From positions 1 through 64,000 of the forward strand of contig JAMKCH010014268.1 in assembly GCA_023653785.1 (NCBI GenBank): 64,000 nucleotides of DNA, read 5' to 3'. Made by a program: the position numbers and the translations under genes. Each line of letters starts with the position of its first letter. The first letter of the stretch is position 1. Of this stretch, positions 47,582 to 59,903 are shown in pieces. The DNA comes from Ophioderma brevispina. Lineage: Eukaryota > Echinodermata > Ophiuroidea > Amphilepidida > Ophiodermatidae. The notes under the pieces were generated by a model. It saw nothing but the letters and a program-made list of their open reading frames with translations. It was not told the origin of the DNA and did not search any database.

Positions 47582-49110
47582 AATAACTTGGAATCATTAA
47601 CGACTGCTCTAAAGCCCTCCACTTAAGATTGAAGTTTTTGTGAGATTTCTCTATCGTCTCTATAGGAAACCTTGCTTTGATTTCTGTATGACAGGAAATA
47701 CTAAATCATCATCTTATTACATAAATATTGACATATTGCCGCTGCTTCACTTCACTTCAAAAACCCGGGTTCGAAAATTAAGGGCCCTTCTTTCTGGAAA
47801 TGCCTAATGTCTCTTTAAATGTCCAACTAGAAGTGCTGATGTTACTATTTTTTGGCAATTACAAACGCTTGAAGCGAACATTGTGACCATTACCATAATA
47901 TATTAAGATCCCATTATGGCAGTATCATGCTTTATTTTCGTGTAATTGTATTAATGTTATTTCTAACTTGTGGCATTAATGTGAATTTTTGGAACAAAAT
48001 GGTTTTCCACTTTTCTTTATTAAAAAGACTGAATCACAATATTTTGCAACGAGACGATTAAGTTTTATAAACAGTTTACAAACTTTAATTCACATATTTT
48101 ATATAAAAGTGATAGACAATTTATTTCGCCTTTTTATGACACCCTGTAAGCTCTCTACTAGATAAGTTCATGGAGCGAACGTTTGAAAAAGGAAAGTTGT
48201 GCGATATAAAACTTCGCCATTTGGATATTTCCGCCAAATAAATTGAACTTTTATGTTTATAGAAAAAAAACCTTGTGCTTTTCAATAACCTTTGCCCAAG
48301 GAACAGGTGGATTTAAACTCGCAGAGGGGTGTGTGATTTGGTTTTTTTTCTCCATGAAATCAAAACAGGTCATCCTAAGACGTCCCCTCTTCAATCCATC
48401 AAAGCCTCAGTCCGTAGCAATTATCCACTTTTGAAGAGTAACGTCCAGCTTCTACGCAGTCCTCTGAATCAGAGCAGTAAATTACCATGCAGGTACAACC
48501 GAAAGCAATCTATGGGAAAAACTTTTGTTCTTCCATGGCAATCCCGCAGGGACTACTAATGAAGCCCATAGGGATGACAATTGGCTACGGACAGTAATCA
48601 CTCGCGCCTTTTTGGTATTCAATACGTTGTCTCTTCTCTTTCAAGATCTCATTTGTGAAGTGGAAGTTTGCCTTCGGCGTTGGGGTGTAGGTATTTTATT
48701 GTATCGAAGTGTTTTTTTTTTTTTTGTCGTCATGGCTCAGGCGTGTTCTTTTTTCTACGGGCATTTTGTATTTAACAATTAATCTGTTTTTTCTAAACTC
48801 AAGTTACGTTTCCTTTCTGCTATTTAATGCAAACCACATTTACTCTTTACACATTAGACATACAAAAACGATTGAGTTAACCTAAAGTCGACGTTTTAAA
48901 ATGAAACGATGTACAAAGTGTGTACAAACTTCTATAAAAGGCGGGATGTTCATTAAAGGTGAAAAATGGCCATACAAATTGTTGATGTCTTTTTTATGCC
49001 ATTTTAAGTATCTTACATTATGAGTGTATACAGACCGAGTAAAAAACAAACAAAGACGACAACATAACAAAATCAACCAAGAAAAAAAAAAACAAAAGTA
49101 AAAAACTAGG
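47582..49110. other. Unassigned AT-rich sequence
   Basis: No gene recognised. Open frames at 48,243-48,782 overlap each other in different frames and have no family resemblance. A T15 run lies at about 48,711-48,725. Confidence 0.35.
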
Positions 49111-49114
49111 ACAA

Positions 49115-49155
49115 GATCTAGGACGCCACCAGCGTCACGCCACCAGCGTCAGGAA
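49115..49155. repeat. Two-copy short tandem repeat
   Basis: ACGCCACCAGCGTC occurs twice in a row near 49,123-49,150. Confidence 0.7.
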
Positions 49156-49244
49156 TCAGAAGAGGATCTGTCAGACAGAATTCAGCTTTCACTCGCTGAT
49201 GACGGTGATTGGTATCACCGAAATATTTGGATTCCAAAATGTGA

Positions 49245-50225
49245 GTGTTGTTGACAAGTTTTAAATTAATTCTTCACCAAAAAACAAAAACAAAGCAAAA
49301 ACCATATCTGAAGACAGATCTGAGCAAAGTTGAGGCAAAAATTAACAATAAAACATCCAAAACGCATTTGCATAAAAGGAATTATAGCAATGAAAACATT
49401 GCAAAATTCAAAAGAGGTTTATCCAACACCAACTGGGATGATAATCTTGAAAACAATGATGTAAGTGAAGACTATAAGATATTCATACAAACGTTTACTG
49501 AATTGTATAATGAATGTTTGCCAATGACAAGTGTACTAGCAAAAGCAGGAAAGAACCAAAATCAACGTGGCCATCTAAAGGTCTATTTTAAAGTATTAAC
49601 ACAAAGAACAAGTTGTATAAAGATTATCTTGCAAATCCAAATATTAATCAAGAACAAAAGTTCAAGATATAATAAGTCAAATAGCTTAATTAGAAAATCC
49701 AAACGAGACTACTCCACAAGCAATTTGAACGTTCAGAGAATAGCATGCGGCAAACCTGGAAAACAATAATATTGGACGGGGAAAACCAAGTCGTTAAAAA
49801 CCAAATTTGAAACGGACCCAGGAAAAACAAGGTAAGAAAGTGACATGTTCTTGAAACCTATTGTCGAAAAATGAAATCATTAAAATTATAGATATTTTAA
49901 TCAGAAAAAACCCCAGGGTACGATGTTATTGATAATTTTATTGATAAAAAGGTAAAACAAATGAAATCGTGAAACCATTAATTATTCAACCTCTCCTTTT
50001 CTGCTGGTACTGCAATTGTGTATGTAATATAATTCTGAGCAGTCTCATTTTAAAAAAAAATTGTGTGGTTCCTCAGGAATCAATACTTGAGCCATTACTA
50101 TTTATATTATACGTGAATGATATGACTAATACTACAGATGTCTTTGATTTCATATTATGCACATACTGATATTGCCAAAAAATTAACTTAATGAGCTGTC
50201 TGAAGTAAGCAACTGAATTAATTTA
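49245..50225 (+). pseudogene. Non-LTR retrotransposon remnant with internal deletion
   Basis: The frame 49,245-49,769 (174 codons) holds the region between endonuclease and reverse transcriptase of a Jockey/CR1-type LINE (for example FTELYNECLPM). From about 49,880 it reads reverse-transcriptase sequence (SEKTPGYDVIDNFIDKKVKQ-like, then FNLSFSAGT), then jumps to VPQESILEPLLFILYVND (about 50,068-50,122), the block just before the active site; about 100 or more residues that normally lie between are missing. The active-site box is degenerate (AHTD instead of ADD). It fades out at about 50,225. Dead copy, no tail found. Confidence 0.75.
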
Positions 50226-50811
50226 GAAAATCAAACTATATGGTATGAGGAACTCCGCATATGACATCAAATATATTTGATAAATCGTCTTTAAATGATA
50301 AAGCATATCTTAATGATAATACCTTTTTTAATCCTTGTAACAAGAGGAACACTTTGGTTACCTTTTTACAACAATCCAAGCATTTTTCATTTTTGACCCC
50401 TGTATTATGAATTTTCCCCCTCCTGGATTCCGCCCACACTTTCTCGAGCTTCACCCCCACTAAATTTGTTCATTAACCTTCATAGAAGACAAATCCACTG
50501 AGAAATGATGCTCTGCTCTCCACGGTCACAGATTTGCCCCAAATGACCCAACTATATACTCCAACAGCAGAGAAAAATCAATTATATTCTTACTGAAGCA
50601 TTCAAGTCAACCTAAGCGCATTATACATGAATTCTCAAAACATTCTGATGATCATAATTGCTTCAATGGTATTCAATGTAACAGGTGATTTGAATGTTAC
50701 TGACCTTTGAGAGCCCGTGTCATAAACTACAGTGTCGGTGTGACTGAGTGTCCTACCACCCATCTGTCTATTGTGTTCTCCATTGAGTGCTGTATGCATC
50801 ATTTGTTTCAG

Positions 50812-50975
50812 CACTGTACCCAAATGGCCTAGTCTACAAGGTCACGGTTTATTCCGTGCATGTTGCTATGGTAGCTAGGACACTCTCTCATGGGGACACT
50901 CAGTTTCTTTACACCCGAGACGTTGTTTTTGGATACCAAGAAACACAAAGTGTTTGCATTCTCTATATAAAATGA
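50812..50975 (+). other. Exon-like piece, unidentified
   Basis: TCATTTGTTTCAG, a good acceptor-like site (AG at 50,810-50,811), is followed by about 54 open codons ending in TGA at 50,973-50,975. The translation is protein-like (LYPNGLVYKVTVYSVHVAMV, then RDVVFGYQETQ), not the Lys/Asn-rich type expected by chance in this AT-rich DNA. No family identified. It would be a terminal exon; no upstream partner was found, and an overlapping minus-strand frame is also open. Confidence 0.25.
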
Positions 50976-53590
50976 TGTAAACGCGAAAGCCAAGATTATC
51001 TTAGTTCGTTCACGCTGGTTCATGAAACAGGTGAATCGCTGTCCAAAACTTTTCCTCTGGTGACACGATGGGTTGAATCTACTATAAACATACGAGCTCA
51101 TACGTGGTAGCATCGCAAATTCTCTTTAATTTGGTGCAAAGATAATTCCAATCTGTTAGGTATAGGCCGAGCTACAGTCTTTTGAATCAAGTAGTCAGCT
51201 TTTCCCCGTCCATCGATTTATTCACTGCTCCCAACTAAGCAAAATGATGATAAGTGTATGTCTATGTTTGTGGCAAATAAAGTGGTATCTTAAAGGTGTA
51301 AAGGCCAGTGATAATAGTAAGTTTTTGTTTCAAACACTTTTTTCAAGATGTGGCATATTTTGGTCCACAAATATCGAAAATACTTTAAACCTCAAAAGGT
51401 TGTCACCGATGTTTGTTCCTTCGTATGGTATAATTCAATCAATTCGTCCAGAAACTGATACATGTATCAAATTAATTTATTTTTCAAATGGTTTTTATGA
51501 GTGATGAGGACTAGAAACGTTGAAAGGGCATCGATGGTAAATTGTGAATTTTGTGGGTTTAAATAGCGTCACATTTTTTCTGCAGTCAACAAATAGCCCG
51601 ATTTTCATCTGGACACTGGACACCGTTCGTTTTAATGTGAATCCAAAACCGACTATACTTGATTGAAACGACTGTACCTCGGTCTATACCTAACCGATGT
51701 GAATGATATTTACAGCAAATTAAAAATAATGAACGAGACTTTCAGATGATTCCACATATATTAGATATATGTTACTTAACAATTCAAAATGGCGGACACA
51801 AAAGGGGCAATTTTTTTTACTCACCTTATATCAGAAAAATGACTGGATGAGAAGTGTAATTCATTGTGTTTTATTAAATAATACGTTATTAGACCGAATT
51901 CCTTTAACTATCATGATGGTACAAACAATAATCTTGGATTTTTTTCTTGTCTCTTTGTTTCTCTTCATAATATAATTTGTACGCTGTTTTATACGTATGG
52001 GTTTACGAGTGAGGGTTGACCGATTCAAGTCAACTTCGGCCCTTTTGTATCGTTCACGAGCTGGCTATATCGGTCAAGATTTTCTTTTCAATACTCAGCA
52101 AGTACACGACTCAATAATTTAATATCAAAGCTTGTAAATTGAGTGAAATATTATGAAAGTATCAATACCAATCATTACTGATGGACTGGCCAAAATATAA
52201 CAACGCTATACCTGCTGCAGAAGTAGTTCAATTGAACAAATAACCCATTTATATGGCTAGTTGAGCAGACAGGGAATTGAATTCCTTTCTAGTTGCATTA
52301 GGCAGAGTGTTGGTGAAAGAAACCACTTTACAAACATCAAATACCGTACCTAGCTACCCTAAACGAGGGATAATGCGCATTGGACTCACTATTATCTTTA
52401 GTGGTACCTAAGGCGCTCTGCCAAAACATTAGCTTGCGGGAGTTTGCGGGTACTATACTATCGCGTCTTATACCATGTGACACAGATTGCAATAGAATCT
52501 GACGTGATTCTTGAAGTCGTTTGGACGAAGGTAAAATGGAGATTGTTTGTAAAGCAAATGCGGGGGTTCAATCAGTTAAAACGTTAAATGGGTTGAGGCG
52601 ACCTGCGCCTGCTGACAGTAAACACGACCAAATAGCTTGATAACGAAGGAAACTTTTATTAATCCAAAGCCTGCGATTGTAGATTTTTTTATTCCAATAT
52701 AGCCATCACGGACGTTGAAATCATGTGATTGTGTCACTCACGTATATCGCATTTAGTGATCAAATTAAAGAATAACAGGCGAAATGTATGTTTTTTAATT
52801 TATATGAAATGACTCTTTGCAGAAGCATGTTTTAGTGAAAAAAAGCGTTCACAAGCCTCTATCATACCTGACACCACACGTAGAAGATTACATTCAACCA
52901 AACCTTTTCGACATAGTTTCAGATTCTAACATATAGCCTAATATAAATTGCTTTTTAAAGCGTTAATATAATACGGTACAAATGACCTATTTTTTCTCTG
53001 AAAAAGATTCGGTATTTGGATGAGTTTTTATGTTATGTTCTTTGAATGTGAACCATGTATCTGTGTTGGTTGAATGATAAACAAAACATTTGCGTTATGC
53101 TAATAAAATATTTACAAAAATAAAGTCCATCGATTTGGATTTGGTCAACGTATATTTGTTAAAATTACCATCAAATGGCATGGCCCGTGTGCCTAGATTA
53201 TCTATACGCATGCTCAGACATCACGTCTTGAGAGAAGGGGCACTGTGTGAAACTCCAGCCTCGTCCCCATGGATGACTCGGTTTAATTTGAGAATTGTAC
53301 GACTGAAAGACATTTCTATAGTTGCTGCATCGTTTTTCTTCTGAAAGCTCTTTGTAATAATTCGGTTTCATGCTGTTACCTACACTACGTCATGTTTTGT
53401 TAAACACATTTGCCGGGACGATGTACAAATGTCCGCTGAACTACAAATTGAATTCAGGTAAAACCACGTCATACTCCAATAGCCTACTGTTTGTTTTTAC
53501 AATGGACCTCTTTCTGACACATTATTAAAGCCTTTTTTAACCAGTTGCTTAGACAACAACAATTGTTTTTGGGTGACATGCTGTCTTTAC
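50976..53590. other. Unassigned AT-rich sequence
   Basis: No gene or complete element recognised. At 52,300-52,430 GGCAGAGTGTTGG and GGCGCTCTGCC form a weak inverted pair that might be the ends of a small element. An 84-codon frame at 53,090-53,344 has no supporting splice signal. Confidence 0.3.
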
Positions 53591-53627
53591 CGGAATAAAC
53601 TGCAATATAATATTGCAGTTTATTCCG
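53591..53627. repeat. Perfect 37-bp palindrome
   Basis: Eighteen-base arms (CGGAATAAACTGCAATAT and its exact reverse complement) around a single central A. It could extrude a cruciform or, if transcribed, form a tight stem. No element ends or duplication were seen beside it. Confidence 0.9.
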
Positions 53628-53767
53628 TTATTAAGTAAATTAGGGTGACGGGTTATTTCTACGAATTTTACATATTAATTAGCTTGAGGACTTTTAAAAC
53701 GTCCCCACAAAGAAAAAACGTCCTCATAAGGCTTGAAAACGTCCCTATAAGACATTGTGTATCCGAT

Positions 53768-53787
53768 CATACACACACACACACACC
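53768..53787. repeat. (CA)n microsatellite
   Basis: ACACACACACACACACAC-type tract of about 20 bp. Confidence 0.85.
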
Positions 53788-54369
53788 AGTGTATTTCTCA
53801 TTTATATAAAATGTTTATAAATTAAACAGAAATATACACATAAGTACATGTGTTCAAAACAAATAATTAAAAGAGGCGAGTAAGGAAACAGACAAAGAAT
53901 TACTCAATTAAAAATATCCAAAATATCTCTCAGATAGAACAGAAAATCAAATAAATGTAAAACTTGCAAAGGTACTTAATAAATTTGGCCACATAGATGA
54001 CTAAAGACCAGAAAGCAACCAAGTAAAAAACAAAATATAAACAATTTTAAAATCAGCAAATGTGTTATAGATAAAAAAACTGGCTAACTAGAAAAAACCC
54101 AAAATAGAAACGTCCAAATATTTTAACCATAGCTAAACCCTAGAAGAGTATATAACAAAATATACAAACGAACAAAAGCTATAAAAATGGACACATAGAT
54201 AAAAGATTACTGAAATTATACACATGGCTATGTACAGACTAAAAGTGGGTAAAAATATACGATTTGAATAGTATTTAGGCAAAATATTCATATTGCATGA
54301 AAGATAATTGCACGAGAACTCCATTTTAATCATATATGTTAGAAATCATGACATATTAATCAAATGATG

Positions 54370-55185
54370 CAGATGTTTCTTACAACGGACAAGGTCAATA
54401 GCATTTTAACTGTAATATCAAGTGCATTGTATAGTTTTGCACCTCTATAACTTAAGGTACGTTTCTTGTACTCAGTATTTGGTTTAAGCATGCACAAAAT
54501 ATTGTTATCTCACATATTGTATCTTACTTCCTTTCTTGTAAATCTCTTACCTAAATATTGTGGAAGAAGATTATTCACAATCTTGAACATAGTAATGGCT
54601 TCATTATAAAATAATCTACTTTCTAAGTTATTCCAATTCAATTCATTTAGAGCCTGCCTGCTTGAGCCATACCTATATGTATTAGTAATGATCTTTGCAG
54701 CACGATTTTGCAAAACTTGTAATTTATTCCTCAGGGTCTGACCGCATCTTCCCCACACAAAATTACAATAGTCAAAATGCGGGGCAATGATGGCTTTATA
54801 AAGTAAAGATTGGAAACGCACTGGAATTAAGTTATGAGACTTTCTAAGATAGTACAAACCAGGTAAAACCTTCCTCCTGACTTCGTCAACATGTTTGCTC
54901 CATAGTAAATTTTCGTCAATAATAACACCAAGTGCTTGCAGTGATGGACTCTCTGTATATGATGACCCTTAATTTTAATATTAAAATCATCATCGGATAT
55001 TTGAGAAAGTTTATAAGGAGTACCAATAACCATACATTCGGTTTTCTTGATATTCAGGCTAAGCTTATTTTTCATCAACCAATTGCTAGCATTTTCAAGA
55101 TCTTCATTCATAAGTAGTGAAACCCGTTGGGCTAATTTAAACATACAAAAAAATTATATAAATCTAACGAGGTATCTTTATAAAC
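54370..55185 (-). pseudogene. Non-LTR retrotransposon reverse-transcriptase 3' half
   Basis: On the minus strand, starting from a YKDTSL sequence (about 55,165-55,182) where the YADDT box is expected, the reading continues with ASNWLMKNKLSLNIKKTECM (about 55,040-55,100), then after one frameshift near 54,850 with FDYCNFVWGRCG, NKLQVLQNRAAKII and LNELNWNNLESR (54,600-54,790). The final RTLSYRGAKLYNAL motif is at about 54,420-54,470. This is the standard C-terminal half of Jockey/CR1-type ORF2. It is 5'-truncated at the active site. The first stop is only in the last part, so the copy is younger than those at 6.9 and 49 kb. Confidence 0.85.
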
Positions 55186-56064
55186 ATTAACTTCAAATGT
55201 ATGTATTGTAAGTCTTTGTAGTCACAGATGAGTCGAATAAAATGTTGCACATCTAACCAGCAATCGATCTATCACTTAATATGTTCTGATGCCGACACTT
55301 CTAATTTGTCCAATTGTCTTATATATACCGGGTGCTTTGTGAGGAGAGAAAAATTGACACAAAGAAAAGCAAATTTGTCTGTACTTGATTAAGGTTTGTG
55401 GTCAATATCGTTGATGTTTATTCTGGACACGTTTTGTTAGATAATACTCTTTAACCACAAGGTGAGTAACTCACGAAGCTTCGTGAAAATCACACCTTAA
55501 TGTAATTTATCAATGAAAATTGCCACCGTTTGACAAAGCTACCAGAGCATTAGACCTGTTATATAACATGTGGATACATAGATTTGTTTAACGCCAACAC
55601 AACAGTTACTATTTGGAAAGGAATATTAACAGAGGAAAATATAAAACGTTCAAGGCTGGTATTTGCCCTCTGCTATTCAAGATATTTGAATAAAACCTCA
55701 AATGAAAAAGAACGTACAAAATAGTTCAAATTAAAAAAGGAAGCACAAAAATCTTCCCAATTGATTCAAGGTGTTTTCGATTCAAAAACAAATAATGAGT
55801 TTTGTACAAATAAATGCAAGCCGTCGTCTGCTATGAGCATTTTTCCTTCAAAAATAACAATCATGATTAAAATTAGTTATAAACACGTAAAACTAATAGT
55901 GTAAAACATTGTCGATGCATGCAAACTAGGCAAAAAAATAAAACACTAAATCAACCACCATTGATCACTTGGAACCGAATATAATTTTGCTATCAGGTTG
56001 TTTGTTTTACTAGTGATTTCCAACTACTCAAATTGATATTTCAGACAGTTATGAAGAACGATAT
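55186..56064. other. Unassigned AT-rich sequence, possible intron
   Basis: No gene or element recognised. If the exon-like stretch at 56,082 is real, this is intron. Confidence 0.3.
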
Positions 56065-56081
56065 GCTAACATCTCTTCCAG

Positions 56082-56409
56082 GTATATGCATTTGATTTAA
56101 AGCATTTTGCTGTTAATCGCCCTATCTCTAGCAAGGCAGATGCGCAAAAACAGCGTGTCGACGCTATCAGCAACATAGCTATAGAGGTCATTTACAAGCT
56201 TACTTCAGGGAAATTAGTTCACCCTGAAGATTTAGCACAGCGAGTTCTCACTTGTAGCATTTCAGCATACTTTGAAAAGCTTATTTTCTAATCGTCAGTC
56301 TTTTCCAGCAGATTACACTTTGTTGGTGTGGGTCATTGACTTCTTGTTGTCACTTGATAACCGTTTTCCTCTCTTTCTGACTAGGAGTGATCCCACGCCT
56401 TATGCCTAA
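56082..56409 (+). CDS. Probable terminal exon of an unidentified host gene (one frameshift)
   Basis: TGCTAAC (branch-point-like, about 56,064-56,070) and ATCTCTTCCAG (AG at 56,080-56,081) precede 69 open codons (56,082-56,288) with no ATG needed, for example SSKADAQKQRVDAISNIAIE and LVHPEDLAQRV, then TAA. One base inside the TTTT at 56,284-56,287 separates this from a second frame that reads on for 40 codons (for example SFPADYTLLVWVIDFLLSLD) to TAA at 56,407-56,409. Both halves have the composition of real protein, unlike neighbouring random frames. The single-base offset in a T run could be a sequencing error or a disabling mutation. No family, domain or catalytic motif is recognised; DYTLLVWVIDFLLSL is hydrophobic and might be a buried helix. 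Confidence 0.45.
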
Positions 56410-58437
56410 GGCTTTCTACCATGAATGAGTCACAGTATACCACACGGGTATACCTACTATTGATATATCTTGTCGTCGTGTGTACGTTTTTTTTTGTATA
56501 AAAGAAAAACTGTGTTATAACAATATTGTAAAGACGAATTCGTAATTCATCTAGTGCTCATCTAGTGATCAGTATGGTCATTTGGCCAAAAGCTTCCAAA
56601 TCGTTCTTCTACAAATAAGGTGCGCTGATGTGTATACACGTCGCGTTTGGTCAGTTCCAGTTTATCTGTGTACACAGATTTTGGATCAGTGGTCAGCAAG
56701 TCGTCATTTTGATCAAATTTGGTCAAACGGCTAAGGTTCGTATTTTGTGAACACAGTTCAGCTCTAGTTGTCTTTGACTATATTAATTTTCCAAACAGCT
56801 AATTTAAATCTTTTAGAGAAAATTCGAATTTGAAAATTAAGCAGCAGAGAAGTTCTTTACAGCATTTCTATTAATGATGGGAACTAGGTGATTTCAACGT
56901 CTTACTGTATTGAAAATGACAGTAGCGTTGAAGCTGTGTGACCTGTTTTGCAACAAATGCATTAAAAACTGCTGTCGGTTGAGGGAAAGAACGAAAATTA
57001 AGCTTACATTTAACATGTAATTGTCATTCTAGACAGGCTTGACTTTACCAGGGTTAGTAGTTTATAGGGTCCAATTTACTGTCAGTTTGAACATCGGCAT
57101 CATTAGGTTTATTACGTTTTCGCCTAATGGGCGCCAACGAAATCGGCAAAGGTTTTTCTTATTTTTTAAAAGAAATACACCTAATTTATCAAACGTGTAT
57201 GTAACATTACGTAAATATTTTTCAGGCAAATTAATTTAGGACCAGGTGCATTTATTATTAGTTTTGGTAAATTTGAGAGAATTATAAATGATTCCAAAAT
57301 AAAAGCAATACAATCCCCCTAGAAACAAGCAGTATGATCTTAAGGTTGGTATGAGAGAACGAAATCCAAATTTGAATTGCTTTCCACGCCATCATCGACA
57401 CTGGAGAAAGTAACGAACAAATATGTATATATAAAGGATAGATCTTGTTGCCATGCAATATGATTGTTTATTACATACACTTCCATTTTGATCACTAATG
57501 GTTTTTCATAATGACTTGCATCATAATCTTGATACTCTTGTTATCTTCCGGTTATTAACCCTACAAGATTTATCGAATTATTGTCTATTAATTGTCATGT
57601 GTATTCTGACAGTTTTCGCAAATCGATTTTTAATTTTGCTCTGGAATATTATTTTTCCTACTTTTTAATATAATCGTGAGGGAACTCGTTTGATGCTTGC
57701 CAATAAAGCTGAGTACTACTTTAAGTCAAATTAAAAAATATATGAATCGTAATATGAATCGTGACAAGCCCCATAAAGTAAGAACTGAGAACTACTCGCG
57801 GTCTTTTTATTAGAGATGGTTGTTTCGATATTGTATAAAGTAGCAATATCAATTATTAGACAAAGCTAATAATTCGATAATATGAATTATTATTAATTCA
57901 CCCTAGAGCTGCCCAAATGCATTTGGACCGAATTCGCCAGGACATATACAAACAACTTCCATATTACTAACACGCGCTCTAACCAATAGAAATAACAAGC
58001 ATAGTTGGTAGAAGAGCGATAGATTAAGTTTTAGGTATGCCCATCGTAAAGTGTCCATCGCTTTCGTATATAGCTTTCTAGCGGAAAATATCAGAAAGGT
58101 GTATTTGTTTCTTTTAGCAAGCTGCCTTTATTTACATAACCCCAAAACATAGGAGAAGATGAAAAAATGATCTTCTGTGGGATACAAGTTAGACCAAGTG
58201 AAGTATAAATCAAATTGAAAACGTACCTGAAGTGTCATTTTCTGATCATCATCTAGTTCCAAGACAAACCAAGTGTGAAAAACCCTCGGAAAGATTGGTT
58301 GTTAAGCAACATGTATACAATTCTATATAATAGATCGATCTTCCATGCAGTAATGGATTCATTGTTTTTTTATTACAAAAGGGATGGCATGGAACACTTG
58401 TGTGTAAGGCATCTGCTAATAAAAATCCATGACCCTA
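56410..58437. other. Unassigned AT-rich sequence
   Basis: No poly(A) signal is evident in the first 200 bases after 56,409. Nothing else recognised. Confidence 0.3.
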
Positions 58438-58455
58438 CCCCCCCCCCCCCCCCCC
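58438..58455. repeat. C18 homopolymer
   Basis: Eighteen consecutive C on the plus strand; length unreliable in any sequencing technology. Confidence 0.9.
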
Positions 58456-58744
58456 AATCACAACATCGTCTATGATTGAAAGTAAACTTACGAGTATTAT
58501 TCAAATAGTTGTATCCCTGATCCGTCGGCATGCCCACGGCTCATCCTCTGTGTAGACATGCATGTGGCCGCAGGAAAGAGGCAGTGGCAGTAGTAACACT
58601 TGCATTGTATCAATCCGATAGCATGCAGATTCAATAAACGAAAGTCACTTTTACACATAAATGTTCAAGTAATATACAAAGAATCTTTGTAATAATCAGT
58701 TGCCTGTTACGGGGATGTTGACTACTTGCACTTGTATTATTCAG

Positions 58745-58888
58745 GAAATGAAGACCAGTTGGAGTACAGCTGCAAGAAGGGTAGAAGATAGATATTGTTT
58801 TAAAACACTCTGTAAGAGTATAATGAAGGATGACATTTTATCTAGGGCAGTTTTTAGAAATTCTTTCGAGAATTACATTGTTGTGTAG
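58745..58888 (+). other. Exon-like piece, unidentified
   Basis: TTGTATTATTCAG, an acceptor-like site, is followed by 47 open codons and TAG at 58,886-58,888. The translation includes TAARRVEDRYCFKTLCKSIM and SRAVFRNSFENYIVV and is protein-like. No family recognised. Same strand as the stronger candidate at 56,082, but no splice connection is visible. Confidence 0.2.
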
Positions 58889-59069
58889 TTATTATGCTTC
58901 AAAAGATTGTTCCTTGGATGTCGTGCGGCTACTCCATCGTGATAACCAAAACTCAATAGTATCTTAATAGGTATCTAAGTAATAGTCGTCTAGTAGTAAG
59001 GGCACCCAAAATCGTTATCTATATCATTACATTATTTTACAGGAGAAGTTTGTGTGTGCACTCAGTAGT

Positions 59070-59072
<3 letters not shown>

Positions 59073-59111
<39 letters not shown>
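59073..59111. repeat. T39 homopolymer
   Basis: Thirty-nine consecutive T on the plus strand. A long T run could be the inverted poly(A) tail of a minus-strand retrocopy, but no cDNA-like sequence was recognised on the expected side. Confidence 0.9.
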
Positions 59112-59115
<4 letters not shown>

Positions 59116-59329
59116 AAATTTACATAATTTAAAAAAATCAACGCGTAACTGTTACAAGTTTCTTAATAATGCAGCTATTGAATGAGAAGGGTGATGGTAT
59201 CCAAGTCCGAAGGCACTTTAGTTCAGAGACGACGGCGCTCATACTAGAACATAGTTTAGAAAATAATAGCTTGTATCTTTAAAGTTCCACGATAAAAGGT
59301 CGGGTGGGGAATTTTCTTCAGAGAGCGGA

Positions 59330-59470
59330 CCCCTGTGTTTATTTTGTTAGGGGAAATGGCCCCTAGATCTAACAAGAAAATAAAACCCACCTCCTTTTCC
59401 GCGGTGTGTAGTCAGGTTTTTGTACATTTTCCGAGGAAAAGGACGTTTAGATGAATAGATCATTTTAAAA
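59330..59470 (+). repeat. Dispersed repeat family R3, copy 2
   Basis: Relative of 14,612-14,745, direct orientation, with GGCCCCTAG, CCACCTCCTTTTCCGCGGTG, GTAGTCAG and TTTTCCGAGGAAAAGG. Unclassified. Confidence 0.5.
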
Positions 59471-59600
59471 ACTAAAGTTTCGTGCCTCTCCCGTGGTAAT
59501 TTGAGATTGAGCATACCCTGTCATTCGGAAGGGACGTAGCCTTCGGTGCCTGTACGGTACAGAGGGTTATCACAGTCAGTTTCGAGAAGAGTAGGGGTAA

Positions 59601-59903
59601 CCCTGGACTGTCCCAAACCCTCCTGGTCAGTTCGGGGTTGTTGGCACGCACTTCAGAACAAAACCAAAAACGCACTTTTTAAAAAATTGTTATGAATTGC
59701 GTAAGCTCTTTGTGACAGAAACAAAAAAGGACAATTTCGGACGAACTTGTAACAACATTAAAAGTGATGAAATTTTCAAAGATCTTCCATTTAAGAACAT
59801 TACTCCCCACGTAAAAAATGTAAGAACTGTGTTTGTTAAAGTAAAGAGATTAGCAGAGATAATGCGAGATAATCGAAAAAAAATGTGGAATGCATTTGTT
59901 TAG
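59601..59903 (+). other. 100-codon open frame, unidentified
   Basis: Stop-free from 59,601 to TAG at 59,903, Lys/Arg/Asn-rich, for example LFVTETKKDNFGRTCNNIKS and VKVKRLAEIMRDNRKKMW. The upstream part (59,480-59,640) is also open in another frame and unusually GC-rich for this window. No domain recognised; could be an old coding fragment or an element piece downstream of repeat R3. Confidence 0.2.

Noticed and set aside
50700..50905. GAGTGTCCTA inverted pair as ends of a small transposon
   Set aside because: Only about ten bases match and the right member falls within the exon-like frame; no target duplication.
56520..56760. Possible tandem CATCTAGTG motif downstream of the exon candidate as a regulatory element
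   Set aside because: Only two short overlapping copies (TCATCTAGTG); no further support.
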